A DNA stretch of 64,000 bases from Zwartia vadi (GCF_030410375.1 NZ_JAUHHE010000006.1:1-64000), one strand, 5' to 3'; counted from the first letter of the stretch, positions 33,338 to 42,360 are shown. Numbers and translations: made by a program. The notes: generated by a model from the letters alone, not told the origin.

Positions 33338-34312
33338 TTATTTTTGGGGTGGAAAGATCTCTTTCCACTCGCGCTTCATGTCCACGACTATCCAGCCTTT
33401 TTCGGGTGCCATATCGAGTGCTGCATTCAATCGACCAATCGAGGACTGGCGATCGTAAGCAACCTCGCGCACATCATCCGTATGGTGAATCAACATACCG
33501 AAGCGCGGTCCCTTGCCAGCAGTTGTCCATAAAAGCATCTCTCGGTCACCATCAGAATTCCCAAACGCCATCACCGGACGGCGTCCAATGCGCTGCTGTA
33601 TACCAATCGGTTTATTTTCACCATCATCGATAAACTGAAGCTCAGGCAAACCAATCAACCTTGGTTGCCCCTCGACGATTTCAAATTTAGTTTTGATCGA
33701 GCTGCCAATGACGCGCTCGGGTGGAATGCCATAGACCATTTCAGTCCAGGGTCTCATGAACTCAACGCCCCCTCCCGATACGATGTAAGTCTTATAGCCA
33801 CGCGTCTCAAGATGCGCCAGCAGCTCCAACATCGGTTGATAAACCATCTCTGTGTATGGCCGGCCTGTGCGAGGATGTCGAGCAGTTTTCAACCATTGTT
33901 CAACCGTGTTTCTGAACGTCTCGGTATCGACACCTGCATGCGTGGCGGCAATCAGTTCAAACAACCCCTTTTGCCCCGAAGCCAATACACTTTTCAAGTC
34001 ATTTTCAAGTACAGCCTGAAAGGGTTGGGTCGTCTTCCATTCTGGATGATTCGGAGCAAGTGCTTTGATGCGATCAATCGTGAACGCGATCTGAACATAA
34101 ATAGGCTGCTCACTCCATAAGGTACCGTCATTGTCAAAAACGGCAATTCGCTCAGCGACAGGCACAAAGTCAGGGCTATCCGGCGTAGTCGTTTTATCGA
34201 TGAAGCTTAATACAGCTTGCTTGCTCGGCCCCTCATTCCAAGAGGGCAACAGACCTTGCGCAAACGCGTTGGCCGCGATAAATAACATCAATCCGGCAAT
34301 CAATTTCTTCAT
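33338..34312 (-). CDS. Secreted HAD-family phosphatase-like protein
   Basis: 324 aa. Signal peptide about 1-18 (GLMLFIAANAFA). HAD motif I is AVFDNDGTLW with the nucleophile Asp and the acid Asp. Motif II is YIVSGGGVEF, and motif IV is MAFGNSDGDREML. A cap lies between. Family members hydrolyse phosphate esters; this group is often annotated as haloacid dehalogenase-like and found beside sulfatases. Its stop is 1 bp beyond the convergent maturase stop. Located between maturase and sulfatase genes. Confidence 0.88.
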   Translation of the reverse strand: MKKLIAGLMLFIAANAFAQGLLPSWNEGPSKQAVLSFIDKTTTPDSPDFVPVAERIAVFDNDGTLWSEQPIYVQIAFTIDRIKALAPNHPEWKTTQPFQAVLENDLKSVLASGQKGLFELIAATHAGVDTETFRNTVEQWLKTARHPRTGRPYTEMVYQPMLELLAHLETRGYKTYIVSGGGVEFMRPWTEMVYGIPPERVIGSSIKTKFEIVEGQPRLIGLPELQFIDDGENKPIGIQQRIGRRPVMAFGNSDGDREMLLWTTAGKGPRFGMLIHHTDDVREVAYDRQSSIGRLNAALDMAPEKGWIVVDMKREWKEIFPPQK

Positions 34313-34347
34313 TGGACTCTCCTGATTGCGTCATCATAAACGTAAAT

Positions 34348-34383
34348 AAAAAAACTCCGCCGGTTGAGGGCGGAGTTTTTTTT
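34348..34383 (-). terminator. Rho-independent terminator (bidirectional in form)
   Basis: Stem ACTCCGCC (34354-34361) against GGCGGAGT (34369-34376), flanked by A-runs on one side and T-runs on the other. On the minus strand it follows the sulfatase stop by about 35 bp and separates the sulfatase from the HAD gene downstream. Confidence 0.85.
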
Positions 34384-34416
34384 AACTTCTATCGTTCACA
34401 AAAAATGCAAAGATAT

Positions 34417-35961
34417 TTAGTTTTGCTGCGAACGTGTGACCGATTCCATTACACGGTCCAAGTTAAAACTACCAGGCTTTTGACGAGGAGGAAATTCCTT
34501 AAAGCTCTGTAACCATCTGCCTACGTAAGCACCGGCAGGAGCAATCGCAAACATCCTGTCGAGATACCAGCGCTGATATCCCATCGCATGCTCTTGCTGC
34601 GCACGCTCGAACGGATCCATGCGCAAGTTAGTCAGCGCTGGAGCGCGAAGTACTGTGAAGGGTTTTTGCCAGACTTCCAGACCCTCGGCTTCCTGCTGCA
34701 GGAAGGTAACCTTCCAGTTATCGTAGCGCAAAGCAGCAACGCTGCCATCATCGGTCCAGTAGATAAATTCACGACGTGGCCAAGGCTGCTTCTCGCCTTT
34801 CAGTGCTGGGCCAAGATCATATCCGTCAAGGTGAACCTTGTAGGTCATGTCACCAATCTTGCGACCTTTCAACAAATCCTGTTTGACAGTTTTATCACCT
34901 GCGGCAGCCAGCAACGTTGGCAGCATGTCTTCATGTGCAGCGATATTGTTGTTGATGGTGCCAGGCTGGATCACACCTGGCCATTTGATCATCGCAGGAA
35001 CGCGGTAACCACCTTCCCAGTTTGTATTCTTTTCGCCGCGGAACATCGTCGTGCCGCCATCAGGCCACGTGAAAGTTTCTGCGCCGTTATCTGTTGAATA
35101 CATGATGATGGTGTTTTCATCCAGGCCGAGCTCTTTGAGCTTGGCAAGGATTTGACCAACGTGGCCATCATGCTCAACCATACCGTCCGCGTAAACGCCC
35201 AGACCCGTCTTACCCCTGGAGGACTCTTTCAAATGCGTGAAAATATGCATGCGTGTGGAGTTCCACCAGATAAAGAATGGCTTGTCTTCTTTCTTGGCGC
35301 GTTCCATAAAATCAAGTGTCTTGACCATGACCTCATCATCGATGGTCTCCATACGCTTACGTGTCAGTGGCCCAGTATCCTTGATCTGACCGCCTGCAAA
35401 GCTATGGATCACGCCGCGTGGACCAAACTTCTTTTTAAATTCTGGATCTTTAGGATAGTCTGGATTCTCAGGCTCTTCTTCGGCGTTGAGGTGATAGAGG
35501 TTGCCAAAAAACTCGTCGAAACCATGCGCAGTCGGCAGCATGTCATCACGATCACCAAGGTGGTTCTTGCCGAACTGGCCTGTCTTGTAGCCTTGTGCTT
35601 TGAGCAATGTGGCTAACGTAGGATCTTCTTTGCGCATGCCCTCGGGTGTTCCGGGCAGGCCGACTTTTGTCAAACCTGTTCGAATCGGAGATTGGCCAGT
35701 GATGAAGGCCGCACGCCCTGCAGTACTGCTCTGCTGACCATACCAGTCGGTGAAGAGTGCGCCTTGTTTGGCGATACTATCGATGTTGGGCGTTTTGTAA
35801 CCCATCATGCCCATGTTGTACGCACTGATATTGAACTGACCAATATCATCGCCCCACAGGATCAGAATGTTAGGTTTTTTTTGAGCTAAGGCCTGAGTAG
35901 ACATTAGCGCACCCGCAGCCATCGCAAGGGCTAAGGCGCTCTTTTTTAGCGTAAATTTCAT
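34417..35961 (-). CDS. Ser-type sulfatase (arylsulfatase family)
   Basis: 514 aa. Signal peptide about 1-26 (AMAAGALMSTQALA). Alkaline-phosphatase-superfamily sulfatase with the metal site NILILWGDDIG. In the formylglycine motif C/S-x-P-x-R the sequence is S79-T-A-G-R83, followed by AAFITGQ; the modified residue is therefore Ser, and Pro is Ala. GKNHLGD and YSTDNGAE (second metal-site strand) are present. Ser-type enzymes need an anSME, and one is encoded at 32074. Reads leftward with its own terminator. The substrate may be an aryl or alkyl sulfate. Confidence 0.93.
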   Translation of the reverse strand: MKFTLKKSALALAMAAGALMSTQALAQKKPNILILWGDDIGQFNISAYNMGMMGYKTPNIDSIAKQGALFTDWYGQQSSTAGRAAFITGQSPIRTGLTKVGLPGTPEGMRKEDPTLATLLKAQGYKTGQFGKNHLGDRDDMLPTAHGFDEFFGNLYHLNAEEEPENPDYPKDPEFKKKFGPRGVIHSFAGGQIKDTGPLTRKRMETIDDEVMVKTLDFMERAKKEDKPFFIWWNSTRMHIFTHLKESSRGKTGLGVYADGMVEHDGHVGQILAKLKELGLDENTIIMYSTDNGAETFTWPDGGTTMFRGEKNTNWEGGYRVPAMIKWPGVIQPGTINNNIAAHEDMLPTLLAAAGDKTVKQDLLKGRKIGDMTYKVHLDGYDLGPALKGEKQPWPRREFIYWTDDGSVAALRYDNWKVTFLQQEAEGLEVWQKPFTVLRAPALTNLRMDPFERAQQEHAMGYQRWYLDRMFAIAPAGAYVGRWLQSFKEFPPRQKPGSFNLDRVMESVTRSQQN

Positions 35962-36039
35962 TATTGATCTCCGATGATCGGATATAACTATTGAACGTAT
36001 TTTTTATAATGCTTGATACTCTTTGTGATTGGAACACAA

Positions 36040-36918
36040 TTGCCTAAATTCAAATATATTTTCTTTAGTGTCATTCTTATTTTTTTTGCTCAAAACACTA
36101 GTGTTTATGCGGCTGAGCGGGCATATCGCACAGTGTTGTCAATACCCAACCAAGGCGACATTTCGCTGCATGTCTTCACCCCTCCAAATACGCCAAAAGG
36201 CGTACTTATCGCTCTTCATGGCTGTGGCGGATTGCTATCGACCAACACCTCTCAAGGCGATCGACTCTCAGCAAGACACGCAGCAATGGCGAAATTTGCG
36301 AACGATCTTGATTGGATTGCCGTGTTTCCAGATAGTTTCAGTAACCGTGGCCGCAGGGAAATATGCACTCAGAAATTTTCTGAACGCACCATCAAACAAG
36401 CAGATCGAAAAAATGACGCGCTCGCAACCGCTCGCTGGGTGAGAGAACAAAACTGGGTGAATGATTCAAATAAGTCTACCTCGCCATCCTCACTTAAAAG
36501 TGTTTTGCTCGGATGGTCCAACGGAGGCACAACGGTTTTGCAAACGATCGAGTCGCGGAGCCCTGCAGAAGCCTTCATTGATCAGGCTGTCGCTTTTTAC
36601 CCTGGCTGTTCCCAACAACTGGCCCGTGACTTTCGCACGCGCATTCCTTTAACGCTCTTTATTGGCGGCCAGGACGACTGGACTCCACCAAAACCTTGCA
36701 TCGCTTTGGGTGAACGCATCGGTGCAAGCGTATTTGTCTATCCAGATGCACACCACGGCTTCGATAGCCCTGTCGGCAAGGTCCGTTTGCGTAAAGATGT
36801 CCCGAATGGCGTTCACCCTGGAGAAGGTGTCCATGTCGGGCCGCATCCAGCATCACGCGAAGATGCCTATGCAAAGCTGGCAACATTGCTCAGGCAGTTA
36901 TCAGTCTCAGTCCGTTGA
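36040..36918 (+). CDS. Secreted alpha/beta hydrolase (dienelactone-hydrolase/depolymerase-like)
   Basis: 292 aa from the TTG at 36040. I prefer this start because a TATAAT box lies at 36005-36010, so the transcript would begin after the alternative TTG at 36013, and GGAA precedes 36040. Signal peptide to about residue 25 (VILIFFAQNTSVYA). HGCGG oxyanion loop, nucleophile Ser in GWSNGG, Asp in GGQDDW and His in DAHHGFD. The fold is of dienelactone hydrolases and PHB-depolymerase-like esterases. Its end overlaps the convergent thioesterase by 12 bp. Substrate unknown. Confidence 0.8.
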   Translation: MPKFKYIFFSVILIFFAQNTSVYAAERAYRTVLSIPNQGDISLHVFTPPNTPKGVLIALHGCGGLLSTNTSQGDRLSARHAAMAKFANDLDWIAVFPDSFSNRGRREICTQKFSERTIKQADRKNDALATARWVREQNWVNDSNKSTSPSSLKSVLLGWSNGGTTVLQTIESRSPAEAFIDQAVAFYPGCSQQLARDFRTRIPLTLFIGGQDDWTPPKPCIALGERIGASVFVYPDAHHGFDSPVGKVRLRKDVPNGVHPGEGVHVGPHPASREDAYAKLATLLRQLSVSVR

Positions 36919-37329
36919 GCGACGCACAATCTTCATCAAACCCTGAGCAGTCATAATTTCACGATCATCCACGGACAGCACGCCACGTAAAAATATCAAA
37001 CTCGCACTTTTTCTTGTCACATCTATTCGCGCGACTACAAAGTCCCCTGCTTTAGATGGTGCGAGAAAATGCGTATCGAGTTGAATCGTCGCGCACGACT
37101 GACGCTCCGCCTGATGCCAGGCAACGATACTCATCGCCTGATCCATCAATGTCATCAGCATGCCGCCATGCGAGATTCCAAGCGGATTTTCGTGTTGCTT
37201 TTCTATTACTAAACCATACTCCCAACTGTCACCCACTTTGCGACACCACAATGGACCGATCGTAGTGAAAAAACCTGCCGTACGCACGGAGCTCCAGCCG
37301 TGCTCTTCTGGCTGAAATGGCTGAGTCAT
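36907..37329 (-). CDS. PaaI-type thioesterase
   Basis: 140 aa hot-dog protein. The PaaI/YdiI signature N-P-L-G-I-S-H-G-G-M-L-M-T-L-M-D is present near residues 48-63, with the His-Gly-Gly loop and catalytic Asp. These enzymes hydrolyse acyl-CoA thioesters, often aromatic or aberrant ones, to recycle CoA. The C-terminal half has the TIQLDTHFLAPSKAGDFV strand pair. Overlaps the preceding convergent gene. Confidence 0.88.
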   Translation of the reverse strand: MTQPFQPEEHGWSSVRTAGFFTTIGPLWCRKVGDSWEYGLVIEKQHENPLGISHGGMLMTLMDQAMSIVAWHQAERQSCATIQLDTHFLAPSKAGDFVVARIDVTRKSASLIFLRGVLSVDDREIMTAQGLMKIVRRSTD

Positions 37330-37361
37330 ATTTCTATTCCTTAATATTTATTACTTATTCT

Positions 37362-38147
37362 CTAAACAAACAGTTCTTCGGCGATCGATCGCGCCTCAGC
37401 CTGCATTTCCCTGATCAGTTGCTTGACTTGTGTTTTATTAAGCGCATCCATGAGAGACGCACAAACAATCGTGTGCGTGATCTTTTCATTTGGCGCTAGG
37501 ACAGGTACGGCAGCTATCGAAACACCAGCGATATAGGTGTTGCGGTCGATGCTGTAATGATTTTTTTTCGCAAAAGCGACCTCTTTACTCCAATCTTCAT
37601 AATCAAGGGGCTGATCCCATCGTAATTTTGCAAATCGTTTTTTAAGCTCCATCGCTGGCTGCTCGCCAAAGGCGGCAACCAAGCGTCCTGTCGCACTCAA
37701 CAGTGCAGGAAACACACTTCCGACATCGACGTGCAATCTGAAAGGTATGTTTGAATGTGAAAGCGCAACCACTACCATTTGTTCAGGATCGCTCACATCG
37801 ACGCCGATTGCCGTCACTCCCCATTTTGTAGATAGTCGATCCAATGCCGGCTGAACCTTCAATGGAAACGAATTGGATTCAATCGCGCTACGCGCGAGAC
37901 TCAGCATCCCCGCTCCCAACCTGTAGTGCTTGGTTAAGCGATCAAAGGTGACTAGCCTCTCCTCGACTAGCGCTCTCAAAATATGCAGACAGGTGCTGGG
38001 CACCAAGGCTAATGCCTGGGCAATCGCATTCACGCCCATCGGCTCGCGCGCTTTACCCAAGAGACGCAAAATGGCGATAGCCCTCGACACTGCGGGAACA
38101 GGTCGGATACGCGGCAATTTTGCTGGCGACTCAGTTTGTTTTTTCAT
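37362..38147 (-). CDS. IclR-family transcriptional regulator
   Basis: 261 aa. N-terminal winged helix (VSRAIAILRLLGKAREPMGV, then IAQALALVPSTCLHILRALVEE, about 20-75) and the effector domain (VTAIGVDVSDPEQMVVVALS, PALLSATGRLVAAF, STDIDRNTYIAGVS-like segment). Divergent from an acyl-CoA synthetase operon with 117 bp between. That gap contains a perfect palindrome and a sigma-70 promoter, which makes this operon the probable target. Confidence 0.92.
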   Translation of the reverse strand: MKKQTESPAKLPRIRPVPAVSRAIAILRLLGKAREPMGVNAIAQALALVPSTCLHILRALVEERLVTFDRLTKHYRLGAGMLSLARSAIESNSFPLKVQPALDRLSTKWGVTAIGVDVSDPEQMVVVALSHSNIPFRLHVDVGSVFPALLSATGRLVAAFGEQPAMELKKRFAKLRWDQPLDYEDWSKEVAFAKKNHYSIDRNTYIAGVSIAAVPVLAPNEKITHTIVCASLMDALNKTQVKQLIREMQAEARSIAEELFV

Positions 38148-38165
38148 ATGAAAATATTACACCTT

Positions 38166-38187
38166 ATTATTGTACTAATACAATAAT
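38166..38187. promoter_or_regulatory. Perfect palindrome, probable IclR operator
   Basis: ATTATTGTA at 38166-38174 and TACAATAAT at 38179-38187 around CTAA. It lies 10 bp upstream of the -35 box of the rightward promoter and 19 bp upstream of the IclR start codon. The position suits repression of iclR and activation or repression of the divergent operon. Confidence 0.6.
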
Positions 38188-38196
38188 TATTTTTAT

Positions 38197-38225
38197 TTGA
38201 CAACAAAATATTCGCTCGTTAAAGT
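38197..38225 (+). promoter_or_regulatory. Sigma-70 promoter of the acyl-CoA synthetase operon
   Basis: TTGACA at 38197-38202, 17 bp, TAAAGT at 38220-38225. A perfect -35 with a weaker -10 (4 of 6) fits a regulated promoter. The start codon of the synthetase is 40 bp downstream. Confidence 0.55.
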
Positions 38226-38264
38226 GGTTCTTGCACAGATTTAAAAAACATTTCGAGACAAACA

Positions 38265-39818
38265 ATGAAAAAGCTGACCGAATACACTTCGTATGAGGAT
38301 GCGCAAAAGCACTTTTCATCGGAAAAGCTATGGGAGCTTTTTGATGGTGACAAAGAACACCTAAACATTAGTCATGAGTGTGTCGATCGCTATGCCCACA
38401 CCGATGACACTGCGTTGATTGTGATCCGGGCAGATGGTCCGGACGAAATCATTTCCTACCGAGAGCTTGCTGAGCGTTCCTCTCAAGTTGCGCACTTTTT
38501 AGTGTCTCAACATGTCAAGGCAGGTGATCGGGTAGCCGTCATGCTGGAGCCCTCATTGGCTTTTTATGCCTGCGTCTACGGAATCATGAAGATGGGGGGC
38601 ATCGCAGTGCCTCTCTTTACCTTGTTTGGTCCGGATGGCTTGCAACTGCGCATTCAAGACTGTGCGCCGGCCATGCTGTTCACCAACGCCGAAAAAATTG
38701 GCATCGTTGATCAGGAAACACTGAAACGCACCTGCTTGGCTGACGACACCTTTATCTCTGGAATCAGTCGTTTTTCCGCTAAGTTCGAGACGCAAACACG
38801 CGCAGATGACTTTGCAATTTTTCAATATACCTCCGGAACAACGCGCGAACTTCCCGAAGCGGTTAAGCACAAACATCGCTCAATTGTGACGTTGATGGTC
38901 GCAGCACTTTACGGCACAGGACTCAGACCGGGTGACCGCTTTTTCTGTCCTTCTTCACCAGCATGGGGGCATGGGCTTTGGCATGGGACATTAGCTCCCA
39001 TGGCGCTAGGCCTGACTGTTGGTGCATTCGCCGGTAAATTCCATGCCGAACGTCTACTCAAAAGTTTGCAAGACCATCGATTCACAAACATCTCTGCCGC
39101 TGCGACGCACTACAGGATGATGAAAAACGCGGATGTGGCCAATCGCTACACTTTCTGCCTGGAGAAAATGTCTTTCACTGGTGAGCCGATCGATAGTGCG
39201 ACAGAAGCGTTCATCGACCAGACCTTTGGCCTGAGAGTCTGCAGTATGTATGGCACGACTGAAATAGGTGTCATACTGGTGAGCTACCCGGGGGCGAAAG
39301 ATTTTCCCGTTAAACACGGCTCACTGGGCAAAGCCATTCCGGGTGCACAAGTGCAGGTTCAAGATGCAAATGGACAGCCCTGCCCTCCCGGTGTCACCGG
39401 TGAACTGAAGGTTTGGAGAAAGGGACAATGGATCCCGACTAAAGATCTCGGCCGAACGGACGAAGACGGTTACTTCTATCACGGTGGTCGTGCGGACGAT
39501 GTGATTATCTCCGCGGGCTGGACGATGAGCGCAGTAGAAATAGAAGACGCGATTCTCAAACACCCTGACGTAATAGAGGCGGCAGCGATTGGGGTACCCG
39601 ACCCCTTGCGTGGCCAGTCAGTCAAAGCTTTTGTTGTGGCCCGCCGCCCGGGAGATGATCAATTTATCGAAGAAATTCAGCATCTCGTTCGCAGTCGACT
39701 AAGTCAGCATGAATATCCTCGACAAATTAGCTTTGTCAGCGAACTTCCCAAGACACCAGCCGGCAAAGTGCACCGAAAAAAATTGCGCGAACTTGAACTT
39801 GTGCATCCTCGGACATAG
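38265..39818 (+). CDS. AMP-forming acyl-CoA synthetase with unusual P-loop
   Basis: 517 aa ANL-superfamily enzyme. The A3 P-loop reads FQYTSGTTRELPEAVKHKHR instead of the usual SGTTG-x-PKG: Gly is Arg and the Lys position is Glu. A5 is SMYGTTEIG. The hinge motif GRADDVIISAGWTMSAVEIE and the catalytic Lys of TPAGKVHRKKLREL are present, so activity is likely. Such enzymes activate carboxylic acids with ATP and CoA. It opens an operon with a dehydratase-like protein, a CoA-transferase and a Bug protein. Confidence 0.87.
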   Translation: MKKLTEYTSYEDAQKHFSSEKLWELFDGDKEHLNISHECVDRYAHTDDTALIVIRADGPDEIISYRELAERSSQVAHFLVSQHVKAGDRVAVMLEPSLAFYACVYGIMKMGGIAVPLFTLFGPDGLQLRIQDCAPAMLFTNAEKIGIVDQETLKRTCLADDTFISGISRFSAKFETQTRADDFAIFQYTSGTTRELPEAVKHKHRSIVTLMVAALYGTGLRPGDRFFCPSSPAWGHGLWHGTLAPMALGLTVGAFAGKFHAERLLKSLQDHRFTNISAAATHYRMMKNADVANRYTFCLEKMSFTGEPIDSATEAFIDQTFGLRVCSMYGTTEIGVILVSYPGAKDFPVKHGSLGKAIPGAQVQVQDANGQPCPPGVTGELKVWRKGQWIPTKDLGRTDEDGYFYHGGRADDVIISAGWTMSAVEIEDAILKHPDVIEAAAIGVPDPLRGQSVKAFVVARRPGDDQFIEEIQHLVRSRLSQHEYPRQISFVSELPKTPAGKVHRKKLRELELVHPRT

Positions 39819-39896
39819 GATCCTTCGTCATTCAGTTTTTTAAATTCGCAAGTTAATACCAATATCCACATCACATTCATGAGCCCGGAGTCACAC

Positions 39897-41042
39897 ATGT
39901 CATCTTCCCCAATTGGTCAAAGAAATTTTCCGAAAATAACCGAGCAAGGTCTCGATGATTTGCGTCGACGGATTGGCGTCAAGATCGGTGCGACGGCCGA
40001 ACCTTGGTGTTACGAAGCGACACGAGACAACATAAGACATTACGCGCACGGCATTGGCGATGACAATCCACTCTGGTGCGATCCTGACTATGCAGCCAAA
40101 ACCAAACACGGCGGTCTTGTTGCATTGCCAAGTTTTTTATACTCAACCAGTCGAATTGTGTCAGGTTACGTTGGGGGATTACCAGGCGTACATGCGATGT
40201 GGTCAGGATCAGACTGGACTTGGCACAAATATGCGAAGCGCAATGATGTCATCAGTACCGAAGCCTATCTCAAGGACTGCATCGAACATGAGACCCGCTT
40301 TGCTGGCAAAGCAATTCAGCAAATCTATCATGTGGATTTTTTCAATCAAACAGGCGATAAGCTTGCCGAAGCCGATACATGGTGCTTCCGCACCGAACGT
40401 GATCATGCACGCGAAAAGGGTACCAAGTACAAATCAGTCCAGGAAAAAGGACATGTCACCTACTCCGACGAACAGATCAAGGAAGCTTATAAGCTTTATG
40501 CAAATGAAGAAGTGCGGGGCGCCAACACTCGTTATTGGGAAGACGTCACCGAAGGCGAGGCACTTCCCGTTTTATTCAAGGGCCCAATGACTGTCACTGG
40601 TTTTATTGCCTACGCACAAGGCTGGGGCGGTCTTTACATTCGCGCCAATAAGCTCGCATGGCAGTTGATCGACGCACATCCCGGCGTCGGCATCAAGAAC
40701 CGCTTTGGCATACCGGATGTGCCCGAGCGTGTGCACTGGGAAGAAGACTTCGCACTGGAGGTTGGCGCGCCAGGCGCCTATGATTATGGTCCTGAGCGGA
40801 GCTCTTGGCTCATGCATCAACTCACTAACTGGATGGGTGATGATGGCTTTTTGCGCAAAGCTGAGTGTAAGATTAGACGTCATAACCCCGAGGGCGATAT
40901 GATTTTCATCCAGGCTAAAGTCGTTAGAAAATACAAAGAGGGCGATCGCTATTTAGTTGAGATCGCTCAAGAGGCTCACAACCAAGATCAAGAGCTCTCA
41001 GTGCTGGGCTCAGGCATTGTCGAGCTGCCTAGCCGCGGATGA
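39897..41042 (+). CDS. Double hot-dog MaoC/FAS1-like dehydratase protein
   Basis: 381 aa from the ATG at 39897 (GGAG 8 bases before); an in-frame ATG at 39879 has no ribosome site. The N-half is like FAS1-type dehydratase domains: IRHYAHGIGDDNPLWCDPDY, where the catalytic-site His of the usual N-P-x-x-H-D reads Cys. The C-half (GPMTVTGFIAYAQGWGGLY) also has no H-x-D pair at the hydratase position. It therefore has the fold but perhaps not the standard chemistry. The same two domains are encoded by separate genes at 55601 and 56131. Confidence 0.8.
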   Translation: MSSSPIGQRNFPKITEQGLDDLRRRIGVKIGATAEPWCYEATRDNIRHYAHGIGDDNPLWCDPDYAAKTKHGGLVALPSFLYSTSRIVSGYVGGLPGVHAMWSGSDWTWHKYAKRNDVISTEAYLKDCIEHETRFAGKAIQQIYHVDFFNQTGDKLAEADTWCFRTERDHAREKGTKYKSVQEKGHVTYSDEQIKEAYKLYANEEVRGANTRYWEDVTEGEALPVLFKGPMTVTGFIAYAQGWGGLYIRANKLAWQLIDAHPGVGIKNRFGIPDVPERVHWEEDFALEVGAPGAYDYGPERSSWLMHQLTNWMGDDGFLRKAECKIRRHNPEGDMIFIQAKVVRKYKEGDRYLVEIAQEAHNQDQELSVLGSGIVELPSRG

Positions 41043-41046
41043 GCCA

Positions 41047-42213
41047 ATGACTAAGCACCTGACAGAGAACGCATGGCTGACCCCGCCGCAAAGTAATGGC
41101 TCGCTGGCTGGCGTTCGTGTTCTGGATCTGTCACGCGTAGTGGCCGGCCCGCTTTGCGCTCAAATGCTGGCCGATCACGGCGCCGATGTGATCAAAGTCG
41201 AATCTGCGCAAGGCGACGAGACACGTCGTCTCGGCCCTCCTTTTATCGAACCCGGACAGGCTGCTTATTTCTACGCGCTCAATCGCGGCAAACGCGGTAT
41301 CTGCCTTGATTTAGCCGAACCTTCAGACAAAAACATCCTTCTAGAGCTTCTCGCTGAAGCCGATGTACTGATTGAAAATTTTTTACCCGGTACGATGGAA
41401 AAATGGGGCCTAGGCTACGAGTCCGAACTGACCTCGCAATTTCCTCAGCTCGTGTACTGCAGCATTTCAGGCTTTGGTAAAGCCGGTCCTCTGGGTGGGC
41501 GACCGGGTTACGATGCGGTTTTACAAGCGATGTGCGGTCTGATGAGCATCAACGGCGACGTCAATTCCGGTCCCACGCGTATCGGTATACCTATCGTAGA
41601 TCAGGTCACGGGATATACCGCTTTTTCTGGAATTTTGATGGCGCTTCTAGCCAGGCAACGAACCAGACGCGGACAACGTGTCGACGCAACCCTATTCGAT
41701 ACCGCACTCAGCATGCTCATACCGCATGGCGTCAACTGGATGACATCCGACACGATTCCTGGGCTGCTTGGCAGCGCGCATCCAAACATTCCCACCTACG
41801 ACCGCTTTGATGTAGGTGACGGTCAAATGTTTTTGGGGATCGTCAACGATGCCCAATTTGTTCGCTTCTGCAAACAAATCAATCGCCCTGATCTCAGTGA
41901 ACACCCTGATTTTCATACAAACAGCGCGCGTATGGCTAACCGCCTAGCCTTGCGCCAGACACTGGCCGAGGTGCTCAAAGACTTCTCACGTTCTGAACTG
42001 TGCGAAGCCCTCATGTCTGTCGGCGTACCCGCAGGTCCTGTTTTCAATGTCGCAGAGGCTATGCAGCAGCCGCACGCCCATGCCAGGGAAATGATTATCG
42101 AACGATCCGACTATCGCGGAATCGGTCTTCCCATAAAACTATCAGGTACACCTGGTCAAGCAGGCAGACGTCCTCCCCGATTGGGTGAACACAACCCAGA
42201 GATCATTAAATAG
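41047..42213 (+). CDS. Family III CoA-transferase (CaiB/BaiF)
   Basis: 388 aa from the ATG at 41047, four bases after the preceding stop; the frame is open upstream within the dehydratase gene. GVRVLDLSRVVAGPLCAQML, GADVIKVES, ENFLPGTMEKWGLGY, and catalytic Asp156 in GRPGYDAVLQAMCGLMSING. The presence of both a synthetase and a CoA-transferase in one operon suggests that an acyl-CoA product is reused as CoA donor. Substrate unknown. Confidence 0.9.
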   Translation: MTKHLTENAWLTPPQSNGSLAGVRVLDLSRVVAGPLCAQMLADHGADVIKVESAQGDETRRLGPPFIEPGQAAYFYALNRGKRGICLDLAEPSDKNILLELLAEADVLIENFLPGTMEKWGLGYESELTSQFPQLVYCSISGFGKAGPLGGRPGYDAVLQAMCGLMSINGDVNSGPTRIGIPIVDQVTGYTAFSGILMALLARQRTRRGQRVDATLFDTALSMLIPHGVNWMTSDTIPGLLGSAHPNIPTYDRFDVGDGQMFLGIVNDAQFVRFCKQINRPDLSEHPDFHTNSARMANRLALRQTLAEVLKDFSRSELCEALMSVGVPAGPVFNVAEAMQQPHAHAREMIIERSDYRGIGLPIKLSGTPGQAGRRPPRLGEHNPEIIK

Positions 42214-42360
42214 AACTATTTTTAATAATTGTTAAATAGATAATTTGTTATTGCATTTAGCATATTTTTCCTTAGAGCCATCTAGGGAAACCGATGTGAC
42301 ATTGCAGGCGCTTAGTTGTTTAGAATAAGTCGTCAAATTTGAATGACATCAGGAGACATA

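Noticed and set aside
42214-42360. AT-rich mirror sequence after the CoA-transferase as a terminator
   Set aside because: The pairing is short and A-T only, so it would not be stable.
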